Assembly (NCBI GenBank): GCA_916048095.2
Contig: OU696571.1
Location: 1,270,001 to 1,334,000, forward strand
DNA length: 64,000 nucleotides
Reading direction: 5' to 3'
Origin: Sacculina carcini
Lineage: Eukaryota > Arthropoda > Thecostraca > Sacculinidae
Under the pieces are notes generated by a model that did no database searches, had not been told where the DNA came from, and was given only the letters and a program-made list of their open reading frames with translations. Shown piece after piece: positions 51,939 through 62,636 of the stretch. Position 1 is the first letter of the stretch, and each line of letters begins with the position of its first letter. A program made the position numbers and the translations under genes.

Positions 51939-52119
51939 CATTGGCGGCGCAAGGAGGGTTGGAAGGTTAAGCCCCCGCCCTCACAAAAATGTATCAAGAC
52001 CCCCAATAATCGTGACCATGAACATCTCTAGTGTAGTTCCTCGTGTTCCGCCAAGCGCTGCATCTTTTTCCATCAGCCCCCTCAGCCCCCCTACCGCAGA
52101 AATCCTGGCGCCGCCACTG
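51939..52119. repeat. CAGTGGCGGCGCC-type MITE (family C)
   Basis: CATTGGCGGCGCAAGGA on the left and TCCTGGCGCCGCCACTG on the right. Flanks GCGTGACA and GCGTGATG match at six of eight bases. Confidence 0.8.
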
Positions 52120-53252
52120 GCGTGATGTATTCATATACTTTGTTCTTGTCGGACAATCATATGAGGTGATGTGAGCTATCTCGCACGAGCAAATTGCAAG
52201 CAGCTTGGGAGAAGAGATTAGTTGTCTCTGGCGCTTTCATAAAACTATTTAATTCGTCTATAAATTATATTCTCGCGCATACTATACAACAGATCTGTTA
52301 CATCAAAATGATATGAGAGTCAGGCTGATTATATATTTGATCATCGTTGCTGCAGATATATTACTGTTGTAAATTGTGTCTGTCTGTGTGTGTGTGTGTG
52401 TATGTATGTGTGTGTTAACACACGAATTTTAATGAAATGAAGTGAAACCGAATCCGAACTGCTATCCACCTTTCTGATCTTATATTTTTCGGTTTTTCAG
52501 CTTCGATAACTAAATTTGTGTTATTTTCACAAATCAGAGTAAATCGAATTGTGTGTGTGTGTGTGTCAAGTTTCTTTCAAGACACAGAGAAGCTCAGACT
52601 TCATTTTCGTCCAGCATTGACAAATCAGCCAACTGTAACAAGTCTTTGTTCAGTCAATAACACCAGCATGACGGTGCCGTTCAGTGTGCGAATTGTCCAC
52701 TGAAAGTGTAGCCGCAAATTCTGCACGTTTTGTACGAAAAGACCACAACATCTTGCCGTGACTTGATTTAACAAGCAAAACTTTGCTCACAAAGCTGTAA
52801 TGCTGCGGAAAAGAACTTTGCGCCGCCTCATAAAACTTTGGCCAATTTCCCGAGTAGCTGTGAAACCACGTTTATCGTTAATAACCGCCCAGAGGTACCT
52901 TCACTATGACTGCACGCGAGTAATGCTCTTATCACCATGGATTCATGTACACAACACGCTGCAGGAAAAGCATCCATTTGTAAAACATAACATCAACTTT
53001 GTCCATGTAATGGCTGGTATGTTTTTATAATGGCATTGTCAGTTCAATGGATTTCAGCCTAAAAGAACAGCGAAATAACTAATCCCCAGTATTCATATAC
53101 CAGTGGTCTCAAATATCATTTTCCTGCCGCCCACCTACATAATTCCGAGGAATAAAAACAAAATGGAACATATTAAACTGTTTATATACAAACTCATATA
53201 ATGCATCATTACTCCCACTTTCTAATAAGTAATTTATGATGTTTTATCAATA

Positions 53253-53390
53253 CACTAGCGACAAGTTCCGCACTTCGTGCGGTTATGGTCGCTAGTAGAT
53301 CCGCACTACGTGCGTCTCGTAGCTTCGTTTGTAGTATTGTAAGTGATGCGGTCACTTAGAATACTACACACATAGAATTTCGGCACACGG
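53253..53390. repeat. GC hairpin cluster at start of repeat complex
   Basis: A palindrome CCGCACTTCGTGCGG at about 53269, a second GCACTACGTGC at about 53303, and inverted AGTATT/AATACT arms nearby. Related CCCGCCCGTCGTGCGGA motifs recur at 54351, 54534, 55329 and 55684. Confidence 0.6.
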
Positions 53391-53488
53391 ACACACATAC
53401 CAATACAAAATGCAAAACGGTATCGTGTGTGCAATTCCTGGGAAGAATTGCAAAATTATGCAAGAACAGTTCGCAGAAAAGATGTGGT

Positions 53489-54275
53489 GGCAATCTGGCA
53501 GGGAAGTTTCTAGCAATCGCTCAACTGAATGACAAAAGTGTGTAGAATAAAGGTAAAAAACAAACACCAATAGAAAAATATATGATAATTACAATTACAA
53601 TATTGGTAAGCTACACATATACACTTGAAAAACGCTTCTGGAACACGCACATGCACGACGATGTACTTAATTAAACACTCCGTTTTACTACGCACTCTGC
53701 ACGCCACTGTGCATTTGCAAACGCTCGCTGCAATGCACGTGAGTCATGGTATATCGACACACAGACACACACACCAATATATACATCAGTGTGCCGTTCT
53801 GTACACTGTGTATGTATGTGTGTGTGTGTGTACGTGTACCTGTATGTGTATGTGTGTGTGTGTGTGTGCATCTATGTCAGTGTGTATGTGTGTGTGTGTG
53901 TGCATGTATGTCAGTGTGTATGTGAGTGTGTGTGTGCCTGAGCTGGCAATCTCGCATGGGCGTTTCTAGCAATCGCTCAACTGAATGGCGCAGTGTGTAG
54001 AATAATGGTGAAAAACAAACACCAGTAGAAAAATAAATGTTAATTACAATTACAATATTGGTACGCTACACATATCCACTCGAAAAACGCCTGTGGAACA
54101 CGCACATGCACGACAATCTACTTATTTAAACACTCTGTTTCACTACGCACTCTGCACGCCACTGGGCATTTGCAAACGCTCGCTGCAAACGCTCGCTGCA
54201 ATGCACGTGAGTCATGGCATATCGACACACAGACACACACACCAATATATATATACACCAATGTGCCGTTCTGCA
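53489..54275 (+). repeat. 456-bp tandem duplication
   Basis: The segment from GGCAATCT(G/C)GC through TTTCTAGCAATCGCTCAACTG to ACACACACCAATATATA is present twice at a spacing of 456 bp (53489 and 53945). About 90 percent of bases agree by eye. Each copy ends near a CA/GT tract. Confidence 0.85.
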
Positions 54276-55900
54276 CACACACTCACTCACTCACTCACTC
54301 ACTCACACATGTACGTTGAGCTTTATTATTATAGATATAGCATTAAAACCCGCCCGTTGTGCGGAGCAATTCATACAATAAAATTCATATCAAATCCATA
54401 AAATATAATGAATACAAATTGAAAACCAAAAAATGTAACCTATAAATATCTTAACCAATAGAAAAGTCTAAATGTGAATATTTTTGTTCTTATTTTGACA
54501 AATATTATCCCTCAACCCGCCTGATATATAAATCTGCCCGTCGTGTGGTATAATTCAGAACACAAACACGAAACAAACAATGAAAGATGATGAAATCTTT
54601 TCATCAGAATGTTTCCAAACTATATTTATTACTTAACATCATTCCCCAATATCATTTGCTTAAGTACTATTTCACTTTTACCGCTATAATATTTATTGTT
54701 AAAATTTATATATTTTCCGCTATCATTAAAACCCAATATAACCTGAGTCAAACCTACCCAACCCAACCCAACCATTCAATCTTGACCGCTCTCAGCCTAG
54801 TCTGAGGTGATTTAACTTATTTGTTTGTGATCACAAAATATACTGATGCGATCATAATTTGTAATCAGAAGACTGAGATTATCTACCCCAGGGGTCCCAA
54901 ACACGCGGCCCACCAATACTTTTCTCTCAACCCGCCAATATAGTATCGGGACCAAACTGTAAGGTAGCTAAATTCACATTTGTTGCATAATGCGATATAA
55001 TTTTACACCATTATCATATTATCTCATTATTCCCGGTTAATGCTTCCACTAATGCATCATATTCATACAGTTGTTATTTTTTGGATTACATCGATAATGC
55101 AGCCCTTGATATTACAGCCGATATTATATTATGCAATCTATATTCTGCTACGTATTATTCCTAATACATATATCATCAGATCGCAAAATATATTCAAAGG
55201 TTCACATCATTCTCCAAAATCATTTGCTTAAGAGCTATTCTACTTTTATCGCTAGAATATTTACTGCTAGCAAAATATCATATACCTCGCTATCATTTAA
55301 ACCCACTCTTTATAGATACATTTAATTCGCCCGTCGTGCGGAACAGTTCATAAAATATAATTAATATTCAATTCATAAAAAATTAGTGCAAATTGAAAAA
55401 GAAAAACAAACCCACAGGAAAGTTATAGCTAATCTAAAAGTCTAAATGTGAAATTTATGTTTCAATTTAGAAAACATGTTTTTCCACAACACTATCAAAA
55501 CAATGCAACCTTCTGTCATCTCTATAATTCCAGGTTAATGCTTCCGCTAAAACAGCATAAGTTGGCATTACATGATATTGCAACCCATATCCTTATGCAA
55601 CTTATGCTTATGCAACTTTAAATTAAACCAATTAAATTACACAGTTAAATTCAGTAGTTTACTTTGTTCCCAATAGCATTTTACCCGCCCGTCGTGCGGA
55701 ACGTTATTGAGGACAATAAAGCCTTTATATTCAGTAGAGTGTAGCATTAATTAAACTGTACGCAATAAAACCACACCATCCATGCTTGGAGATAATATGA
55801 TGCATTCTTAATTGTGATTGGGCTTCAGTGAAATTTAATCGGTGTATATTCCTGTGTAATCGCAAGTGCGCATAATAGCTGTCAAATTGGCAATATGTCC
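54275..55900. repeat. AT-rich repeat complex with recurring CCGCCCGTCGTGCGG motif
   Basis: Four motif copies (54351, 54534, 55329, 55684), each followed by a similar GTTCATAAAATATAA-type stretch. TTTATTATTATAGATATAG near 54322 resembles the TTTTATATATATAGATA end at 56881. A hAT-like end (CAGGGGTCCCAAACACGCGG) lies at 54890. No gene. Confidence 0.55.
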
Positions 55901-55911
55901 TTTTGACTTTA

Positions 55912-56770
55912 CACCGCCGTAACTTCCTTCAGATACCCTTTGGAAAATTACAAATTATACCGTATTGTAGAAAACAAGATTTCTACCACGATGGTATAAT
56001 TTATTTGTATGTGTAACAAATACTTATTGAGAAATAGTAGAAAAATGAATTAATTTCAGTCGCCCGGTGTTCAAGTGTAATTTTGGATGTATTTGAGAAT
56101 TTTGCCAATTTTACACGTTTTTGTATCATTTGTGGGTATAAATTATAACGTTTCTTGTAGAGCACAAAATTATCTACACAATAGTATAAGTTTTATAGCT
56201 GTACCATTGCTGGTTTATCAAGAATATATAGCGGAATATTGACCAAAGTATTCACGTTTTTGTGTGCTAATTTTGCCTTTTTGACTTTTTCATTTACACT
56301 TCACACCGCCGTAATTTTTTTTAATACACTTTGGAAAGTTAAAAATTATACCGTGTTGTAGAAAACAAAATTCCCAGCATGATGGTATTATTGATTTAGA
56401 TGTGTGATGATTAGTTTTTGAGAAATAGAGAAAAAAATATAGAAAATTGGACGCGTGGAGTTTAAATAAAATTTTGAATGTGGATTGAATTTTTTTCCAT
56501 TTTACATGTTTTATATTTAATTTTTGGGTATAAATTAAAATGCGTTGAGTATAACATAAAATTTTCTACACACTGGTATAACGTGTATAGTTGTATCATT
56601 GCTGGTTTAGGAAGAGTAGTCTTCAGAAAATTAACCAAAATTTTCGCATTTTTCAGGGTTCATTTTGTCTTTTCACCGCTATAACTCTTTTTGGTATCAT
56701 TTTTGAAATTTAAAATTTAATCTAAAGTGTAGACAAGAAAATTTCCAACGTGATGGTATATATTGTTAGC
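55912..56770 (+). repeat. ~380-bp tandem array, 2.3 units
   Basis: Units start with CACCGC(C/T)(G/A)TAA at 55912, 56304 and 56674 (spacing 392 and 370). Each has GGAAA(A/G)TTA, ATACCGT(A/G)TTGTAGAAAACAA, GATGGTAT and TTGCTGGTTTA blocks. The third unit is truncated. Divergence between units indicates age. Confidence 0.82.
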
Positions 56771-56829
56771 GGGTACACTAAGTGGTGGCCGAGTATTAGC
56801 TGATAGAAAATGAACCCAGTAGGGTGGGA

Positions 56830-56874
<45 letters not shown>

Positions 56875-56900
56875 GATCTCTTTTATATATATAGATAACA
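56760..56900. repeat. Element-end-like segment with (CA)n
   Basis: CA tract at 56830-56870 followed by AGAGGATCTCTTTTATATATATAGATA. This TCTTTTATATATATAGAT ending is one I associate with Helentron-type elements; that is recollection, not proof. Confidence 0.45.
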
Positions 56901-57042
56901 AGATCAAAAACATCACTTAAGACACTTGAGACTCGCAGTACTTCTAGGATAAAACGGTAAAAGTTCCCCACGAAAAAATGGGCCTCCTTCCCATGCAATA
57001 TCGTTACAAACACCCTGACAATTGAAGCCTTTATGTATGTGT

Positions 57043-57135
<93 letters not shown>

Positions 57136-58020
57136 TTCGTAACGTGCGTCTGGATGGATCGAACTCGCTCACAAGTGGCACATTATCGTAACCACGGAGC
57201 ATTTGCTACACTTGAGTACAGTATGACAGTACGCCAACGATATGAACATGAGTGTATTCAGCTCACACCACATACAATTGTGCAAAAACTGCAAACTTTT
57301 CCCGACAATGGTGCACACGCAGGAAATGCGAAGTGTAAAAATTCAAAAAGTCAGTTTAAGACATAGGTTCAAATGTGACATACTATACCGCCCATTCCTT
57401 CACATAAGTTCTACTCGAGAGGAAACATCAATATTTCTAGGCTATGGTGCGTTGTCTGGAAGCGCCTCTGAACACATCAGCCAAATCGCTTCATCACATC
57501 AACACACCTCGGTCGGTCAAGAGCAGAAACGTCAATGAACACCGAAACCCGCATCAAAAGTAGGAATTCACTGGCATATCACTCCAATGCACATACATAC
57601 ACAACACATACGCTAGCACTCAAGTGTGCTTATACACACGTATAAACACACGTATGTAACGCGCAATAAACACAGCGGAACAAGTAAAAGGCGAAAAGTG
57701 GCGTATTCTATAGCAGTGATACTAAGAGCACAAAAAATCAACATAAATATGTTCACTGCACACACACACATGCAGTGAGGTAAACTACAACAGGAAGCCA
57801 CCTCTTACACCTACCTACAAGAAATGTCGCAAAACCGACAAATAGGAAGAGACTTACGATCAAATTTGTTCAATGCTCAGACATCTACTGAGATCGACGG
57901 CTTCACTTTCCCTCTCCATCACAGCCCGGTCTGTGTTCATTCATAGATAACGAACAGCGATTGATCAGCATTACAAAATAAAAGCCGGCATATGTGTGTG
58001 TGTGTCATCCGTAATCATCA
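56900..58020. other. Intergenic between repeat complex and RTEL1
   Basis: Contains a long pure GT tract (57042-57131). The segment 57132-58020 has no recognisable gene. It would include the RTEL1 3' untranslated region, but no AATAAA is seen on the minus strand near the stop codon. Confidence 0.6.
57042..57131. repeat. (GT)n microsatellite
   Basis: About 45 uninterrupted GT dinucleotides. Confidence 0.97.
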
Positions 58021-61000
58021 TCAGCTATCCACGGACGAAGCGAACTCCTGGGGCGTGATGCCAGTCAATTCTTGGCAGGACGTGACAAAACGCTGTCGAT
58101 GAGCCGGTTGCACAAACACACCGAAATCAGCAAATAATCGTGACAAAACGGGCACATTCGCATCGCTTATCCCCTCATGGGCAGCACGACCGGCCAGCAA
58201 CACGGACCCCAGTTGTTCTATCACGCGATCGTAGTTGCGCGAGCTATTATAGTCCTTGATGGCGGCCGAAAACAAGGCGTATTGTGACGATGACAATGTC
58301 CTCTTGGCCCTCAAGATATACTCAGCTACGCGTTTTTGTCGAGACTCATTCGGCGACGAAGGTTGACGCTTCGAATGCGTTTTTTGAGGGCTGCACGACT
58401 GAGTTCGTTCCTTGAGAAAGTTCGTTTCCTTGGACAACACCTGATCAGCAGGATTAAATTTGAATTTGTACTTGGATGATGTCCTCGATGATGATGCAAC
58501 TGCTAGCGGAAAAGAGGTACCGGAGGTCAGTTCAGATCGAGTTCCTCCAGACTGATAATTCGCTCCCACCAAACACTCGTTCTGAATTCTAGAGCATTCA
58601 CTCAGAACTTGGGATCCAACTGTTTCGCTTCCATTCACTTCTACATTGCTGTTCGTCGAATGCTCAGATTCACGGCCGAATCGATCGTCCCATCTAGCCT
58701 CTTCTTCAAATAGAGACACCTTCTTAGAGCTCAGCACTTTCGAACAAGCGCTTTCGTTCGAAAGCCCTCCACCATTGCCTATGTCCACACGCCTGTACAA
58801 TCTGCTGAGATCCTGTGAACAATCTAAATGCGACGATGTCGACAACTTGCATACATCAGTGCCACCTGTTGCTTTCTTCACAACTGAACGCGACTCCGTG
58901 AAACCAAACGAAGCGTAACCAGCCACAGAATTAGTGCCGCCAGCTCTCTCTTTTGAGCCTGCACCAAATTTCTGCTCGCAGGGGTAGCGATCACGACACT
59001 CACGAAAGAACACCGTCAGCTGTCGCACAATGGCGCCAAAATTATCATACACGCGCATTCGCGGTCGCAGCCAAGCGGACAACTGTCCACAAAAGCCTTT
59101 ATCGGCTAGTCTAGCGTCACACAACAACACGGCTCCGTAGTCACGACGATGTCGAATGACACGACCAATCGCCTGATTGATGGCCCGTGACGCTTCCAAT
59201 GTGTACCACTGCTGCCCACTCAGCCGCTCCTCTTGCGATCCAGCACTGACCACACCACTGGCTTGCTGCTGATGTCGGCATTCGTCTAGGTAGCGGCGTT
59301 TGAGCACAACTCGTGGATCTTTCAGTGGAGGGTACGGTAGTCCAGTGATAACCACCGCTCGGCCGTTAGCGTCAGCGAAATCCAGACCTTCGGACACCTT
59401 GCCACGACAAACTGCCAGGAAACAAGCACCTCGCGAGCCTGCCACCGGCTCAGCAACTTCTCGGTAGAAATCTGTCATAGTTTGTGCAAACTGGTCCCGT
59501 CCTGATGGCTCACAAAAGACGCCCTTGTTGGCCGCCAGTCGACGCCACACATCACTCGCTTGCCATGAGTCGCGACACGCGCGCAGCATGCTATACGATG
59601 GAAAGAATACCAACAGACCGTCGGGTACCAATCGACTGATGTTTATCAGCGTTTGACCGAGTGATTGCAAATAGCGCGCATTCGATCGATTCGCGTAGCT
59701 CGAGTTCAGCTCTACTCCATCGGGCCCGCGACGCACACACCCCACCCAGACCTGGTCGTCGGCGATAATGTGCGGATTTTCCAGCCGCACAGGCAATGAA
59801 ATCTGCAGCTCACTGGCAAAAGTTTCCAGAGGAGCCAGAGTCCCACTGGTGAGGATTACACACTTGACGCCCTGCTCCAACAACTCGCACATGCCGAAGC
59901 CCGAGGAGAAGCACCAATAAGATAGCACGCGACACTGAGGCGTCTTGGGCGCAGCGGCCGTCTCCCAAGGATTAGAATGCGCTCGTTTACCGGTAGTCGA
60001 GGACTTGCCTGTGTCAACAGCAATGTGCACCTTGTAACATCGTTTGACTCGTTCCATGTGTGCTGCGCTGTACGTATCCCGACTGAATACTGTTTTGATC
60101 AAATCAGCAAACTTCTGCAGACCGTTACCACGACGAGAAAACACTGAAGTGGCTGCACCGCTCAAAAACGAAATCAACCTGTCAAGCTCCTCAATAATTA
60201 ATGCCCGCTTACTGTGCACTATGTGCGCTTGCTCCAACAGATCAAACATAAAACTGCCTGGGAAGCTTACACCGCCATCGCCGTCGGAAATAGCGCCGTC
60301 TCGACCGCCGGTCAGTGGAACGTTGTCCAGTGCCTTCTCCAGCTCCAGCAGCATAGTCTTCAATAAGATAACGTTATCGGCGTTGATGTCTGACGCTGCC
60401 GCTAGAGCGGACATAGTACCTAGCTCTCCGTCTATGTCTCCCAAACCCGCCGCACCCCCTTGACTATCGCTCGCTGCACCGGCCAGCTGAGTTAACACAT
60501 ATGTGAGTTCATCTGCACAGAGCGCAATGTCTGTTGATCGGATCTGCAGAGATGCAGCATCCTCGCACATCTTCTCGATGTTGTGTGCCTCGTCGAATAT
60601 CACGACGCTGTTGTGCAGTTCAACACCATTAGCACGGCGTGTGCGGGCGTCCAACAGATAATTGTACGGCATAAAGAGAACATCAGCGGAGTCGCGCAGA
60701 GATCTCGCCATGTAATACGGACAAAAGTTCAACTTTTTACCGAGCGCCGCCAAGTCTTCAATGTCCATTATGTTGGCGTCCAGCACGCGCGTATCCTGAC
60801 GACGCACCTCCACTTGATTGTAGAAACCACAAGAGCGCGCCTTCACCCTAGCCTGACACATGTGCAACTTCGTCGCGTGGTTCGTCTCTTGACTGACCTC
60901 GGGATGTGTGCACAATTGGTCGCGTGAGCCTATCACCGTAGCGCGAATATGGCGGTAGGCCGTTCGTTTCAACTCTTGTACAACCTGCGATAATTGCGAA

Positions 61001-61434
61001 TGAGTCCGTGAAGTGAAGATTATTTTGGGCGCACCGATCACTGACCTACCGGCAGGAAAGCCAGACGAATGGTTCATCGAGTTAGTTGCAGCTGAGCCAG
61101 TGGCTTGCTTGAGCTGCGCACTAAGGTTGGCATATATTTCTGGCTCCAGCTGCGCAAGATCCTGAACGGACAAAGCCAACTCGGCGCGTACAGATTCGGC
61201 CCAACCGAGAGCAGCACACAGAAGGCAGAGGGTTTTTCCAGTGCCAGTCGGAGACTCCAGAATGCCATTGATTCCCTGCTGCAAGCATGCGATAACTTTC
61301 TCCATATAGGTAACTTGAATATCGTACGGCCGGAACGGAAACTGGACATGGACGCCCCGAATAATTAACGGAACTGACGATGTTGGCGGAGGAAGAGAAA
61401 CGGGTTGACGGGTCGAAGCCACAGAACTCTGCAT
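58021..61434 (-). CDS. RTEL1: RTEL1, regulator of telomere elongation helicase 1 (single exon)
   Basis: RTEL1 is a nuclear 5'-to-3' superfamily 2 DNA helicase of the XPD/FANCJ group. It unwinds T-loops, D-loops and G-quadruplexes to protect telomeres and restrain recombination. The uninterrupted frame has 1137 codons. It shows GVHVQFPFRPYDIQ (Q-motif region), Walker A SPTGTGKT (61-68), SRTHSQL (142-148), four Fe-S cysteines at 175, 193, 202 and 238, and DEAH at 281-284. Further on are TSGTLAPLE (529-537), CRGKVSEGLDFAD (676-688) and motif VI QAIGRVIRHRRDYG (754-767). A Ser-rich linker leads to one harmonin-homology domain (about 1040-1125, ending QRFVTSCQELTG). A second harmonin domain, a PIP box and a RING are not seen, so the C-terminus is shorter than in vertebrates. 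The ATG at 61434 gives a 20-residue leader before the conserved start. Confidence 0.96.
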   Translation of the reverse strand: MQSSVASTRQPVSLPPPTSSVPLIIRGVHVQFPFRPYDIQVTYMEKVIACLQQGINGILESPTGTGKTLCLLCAALGWAESVRAELALSVQDLAQLEPEIYANLSAQLKQATGSAATNSMNHSSGFPAGRSVIGAPKIIFTSRTHSQLSQVVQELKRTAYRHIRATVIGSRDQLCTHPEVSQETNHATKLHMCQARVKARSCGFYNQVEVRRQDTRVLDANIMDIEDLAALGKKLNFCPYYMARSLRDSADVLFMPYNYLLDARTRRANGVELHNSVVIFDEAHNIEKMCEDAASLQIRSTDIALCADELTYVLTQLAGAASDSQGGAAGLGDIDGELGTMSALAAASDINADNVILLKTMLLELEKALDNVPLTGGRDGAISDGDGGVSFPGSFMFDLLEQAHIVHSKRALIIEELDRLISFLSGAATSVFSRRGNGLQKFADLIKTVFSRDTYSAAHMERVKRCYKVHIAVDTGKSSTTGKRAHSNPWETAAAPKTPQCRVLSYWCFSSGFGMCELLEQGVKCVILTSGTLAPLETFASELQISLPVRLENPHIIADDQVWVGCVRRGPDGVELNSSYANRSNARYLQSLGQTLINISRLVPDGLLVFFPSYSMLRACRDSWQASDVWRRLAANKGVFCEPSGRDQFAQTMTDFYREVAEPVAGSRGACFLAVCRGKVSEGLDFADANGRAVVITGLPYPPLKDPRVVLKRRYLDECRHQQQASGVVSAGSQEERLSGQQWYTLEASRAINQAIGRVIRHRRDYGAVLLCDARLADKGFCGQLSAWLRPRMRVYDNFGAIVRQLTVFFRECRDRYPCEQKFGAGSKERAGGTNSVAGYASFGFTESRSVVKKATGGTDVCKLSTSSHLDCSQDLSRLYRRVDIGNGGGLSNESACSKVLSSKKVSLFEEEARWDDRFGRESEHSTNSNVEVNGSETVGSQVLSECSRIQNECLVGANYQSGGTRSELTSGTSFPLAVASSSRTSSKYKFKFNPADQVLSKETNFLKERTQSCSPQKTHSKRQPSSPNESRQKRVAEYILRAKRTLSSSQYALFSAAIKDYNSSRNYDRVIEQLGSVLLAGRAAHEGISDANVPVLSRLFADFGVFVQPAHRQRFVTSCQELTGITPQEFASSVDS

Positions 61435-62636
61435 GTTTGATTTTACTGAAAATCAATAGGGTGCAAAAAAGACCAACGAAGACAACAGCACCATCAGGTA
61501 TAAACAAACTAGCACTCCGAAATTGGGGAAGAACTCCGTATAAAAGCCGCCACCATTCAACTTATGAAAAAATGAATTTGTAAAATCCTCAATACATATA
61601 TTGTACAAAGACATCAGTTCAGTTCAGTTCAGTTCATCCAGCAACAAAAATTGGTAACAAAGAACAAATTATACATGAAGGAACTAAAATTGTCAACAAA
61701 ACCATGCTCGCCAGGAACGTCGACGGTAATTCCGAGTGGCCGCCAAAATTTGGTTCAAGAACGTTACTTACCGTGCCAAACGTATCTAGTGGATAGAACT
61801 CAGCAGATGAATTTATGTTCCGCAAAATATTTTCTCAGAAGATCAATTGTCTTACAAGTCTGCAATTGATAATTACTCGCAATCAAACGTTCTGACGTTT
61901 ACTCGACGTTTTCGGTCTTTTCGAGGCGCATGTGAGAAATGCTTGTGATGTGCGACTGTCGCTCACGAGGTATATAGCGTGTTTCGCTTTTAATGGATTT
62001 ATATTTCGCTAAGAATTGTGGCTTTCATTATCTCGATTGATAGGTAATATACATTTATTCTGATCAAATACATAATGTTCTAGTATAGTCGTCACAGCAA
62101 GCAGGAAATCTATCCTTTCCTATAAGCGTGTGTGTGGCACATGCTGTGGCGACGTAGTGTATTGTGTGGTTGTTGCTATTTGAAGCTCCCTTATTAGTTA
62201 GTTTTAATTACAATATTGTCGTAGTTTATTAGAAATTACCAACTTTTGTTATGCAACTTTGCAGCCTAGATGCAACCTAATATGCAACTTTTGACCACAC
62301 ATTTGATTACTGGACTCAAAAGTCGAATATTGATGTTCCACCTGAGATTTAGTATTTTATCATGCAACTTTGAAATTCTACGTACGTTTTTCCAAATTTT
62401 CGTTGTCTCATTTTGGTTGGACTAATACAATTATGTACGAAGACCAGCGAAACATTTTCGTTTGTTGCATTACCTTGAAATGGTTCTATTTTATGGGCAG
62501 TTCGGTAGTCTTCCAGCTTAAAGCCAAAAACTGAAATTTGACCGTCACGAACGTTTCATCACGTTGTGTGTTTAGTTTGGCTGGTTCCGCAGCGCTGTTT
62601 TTACCACGCTGTCTCGCATAGTATTGGTCATCCACC
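61435..62636. promoter_or_regulatory. Divergent spacer between RTEL1 and DDX51
   Basis: The 1.2-kb region must hold the promoters of both helicase genes unless a non-coding exon intervenes. It includes a short (AGTTC)n repeat at 61616-61635 and an inverted CCAAT (ATTGG) at 62622. No TATA box is placed with confidence. Short frames in it have no recognisable domain. Confidence 0.5.

Larger units (their letters stand above)
49320..53240. other. Intergenic with SINE, LINE and MITE copies
   Basis: Contains a SINE fragment (49700-49890), a LINE tail (50285-50380), a long imperfect GT/AT tract (50392-50850) and two family C MITEs. A single hAT-like end (CAGTGGTCTCAAATAT) lies at 53101. The segment 52130-53090 shows nothing recognisable. 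Confidence 0.6.

Noticed and set aside
58646..58918. Plus-strand frames inside the RTEL1 region (also 60044-60463, 60583-60927)
   Set aside because: They overlap a strongly conserved helicase frame on the other strand and show no domain; shadow frames.
61651..61869. 72-codon plus-strand frame between RTEL1 and DDX51
   Set aside because: No domain, signal peptide or splice context; AT-rich spacer, likely chance.
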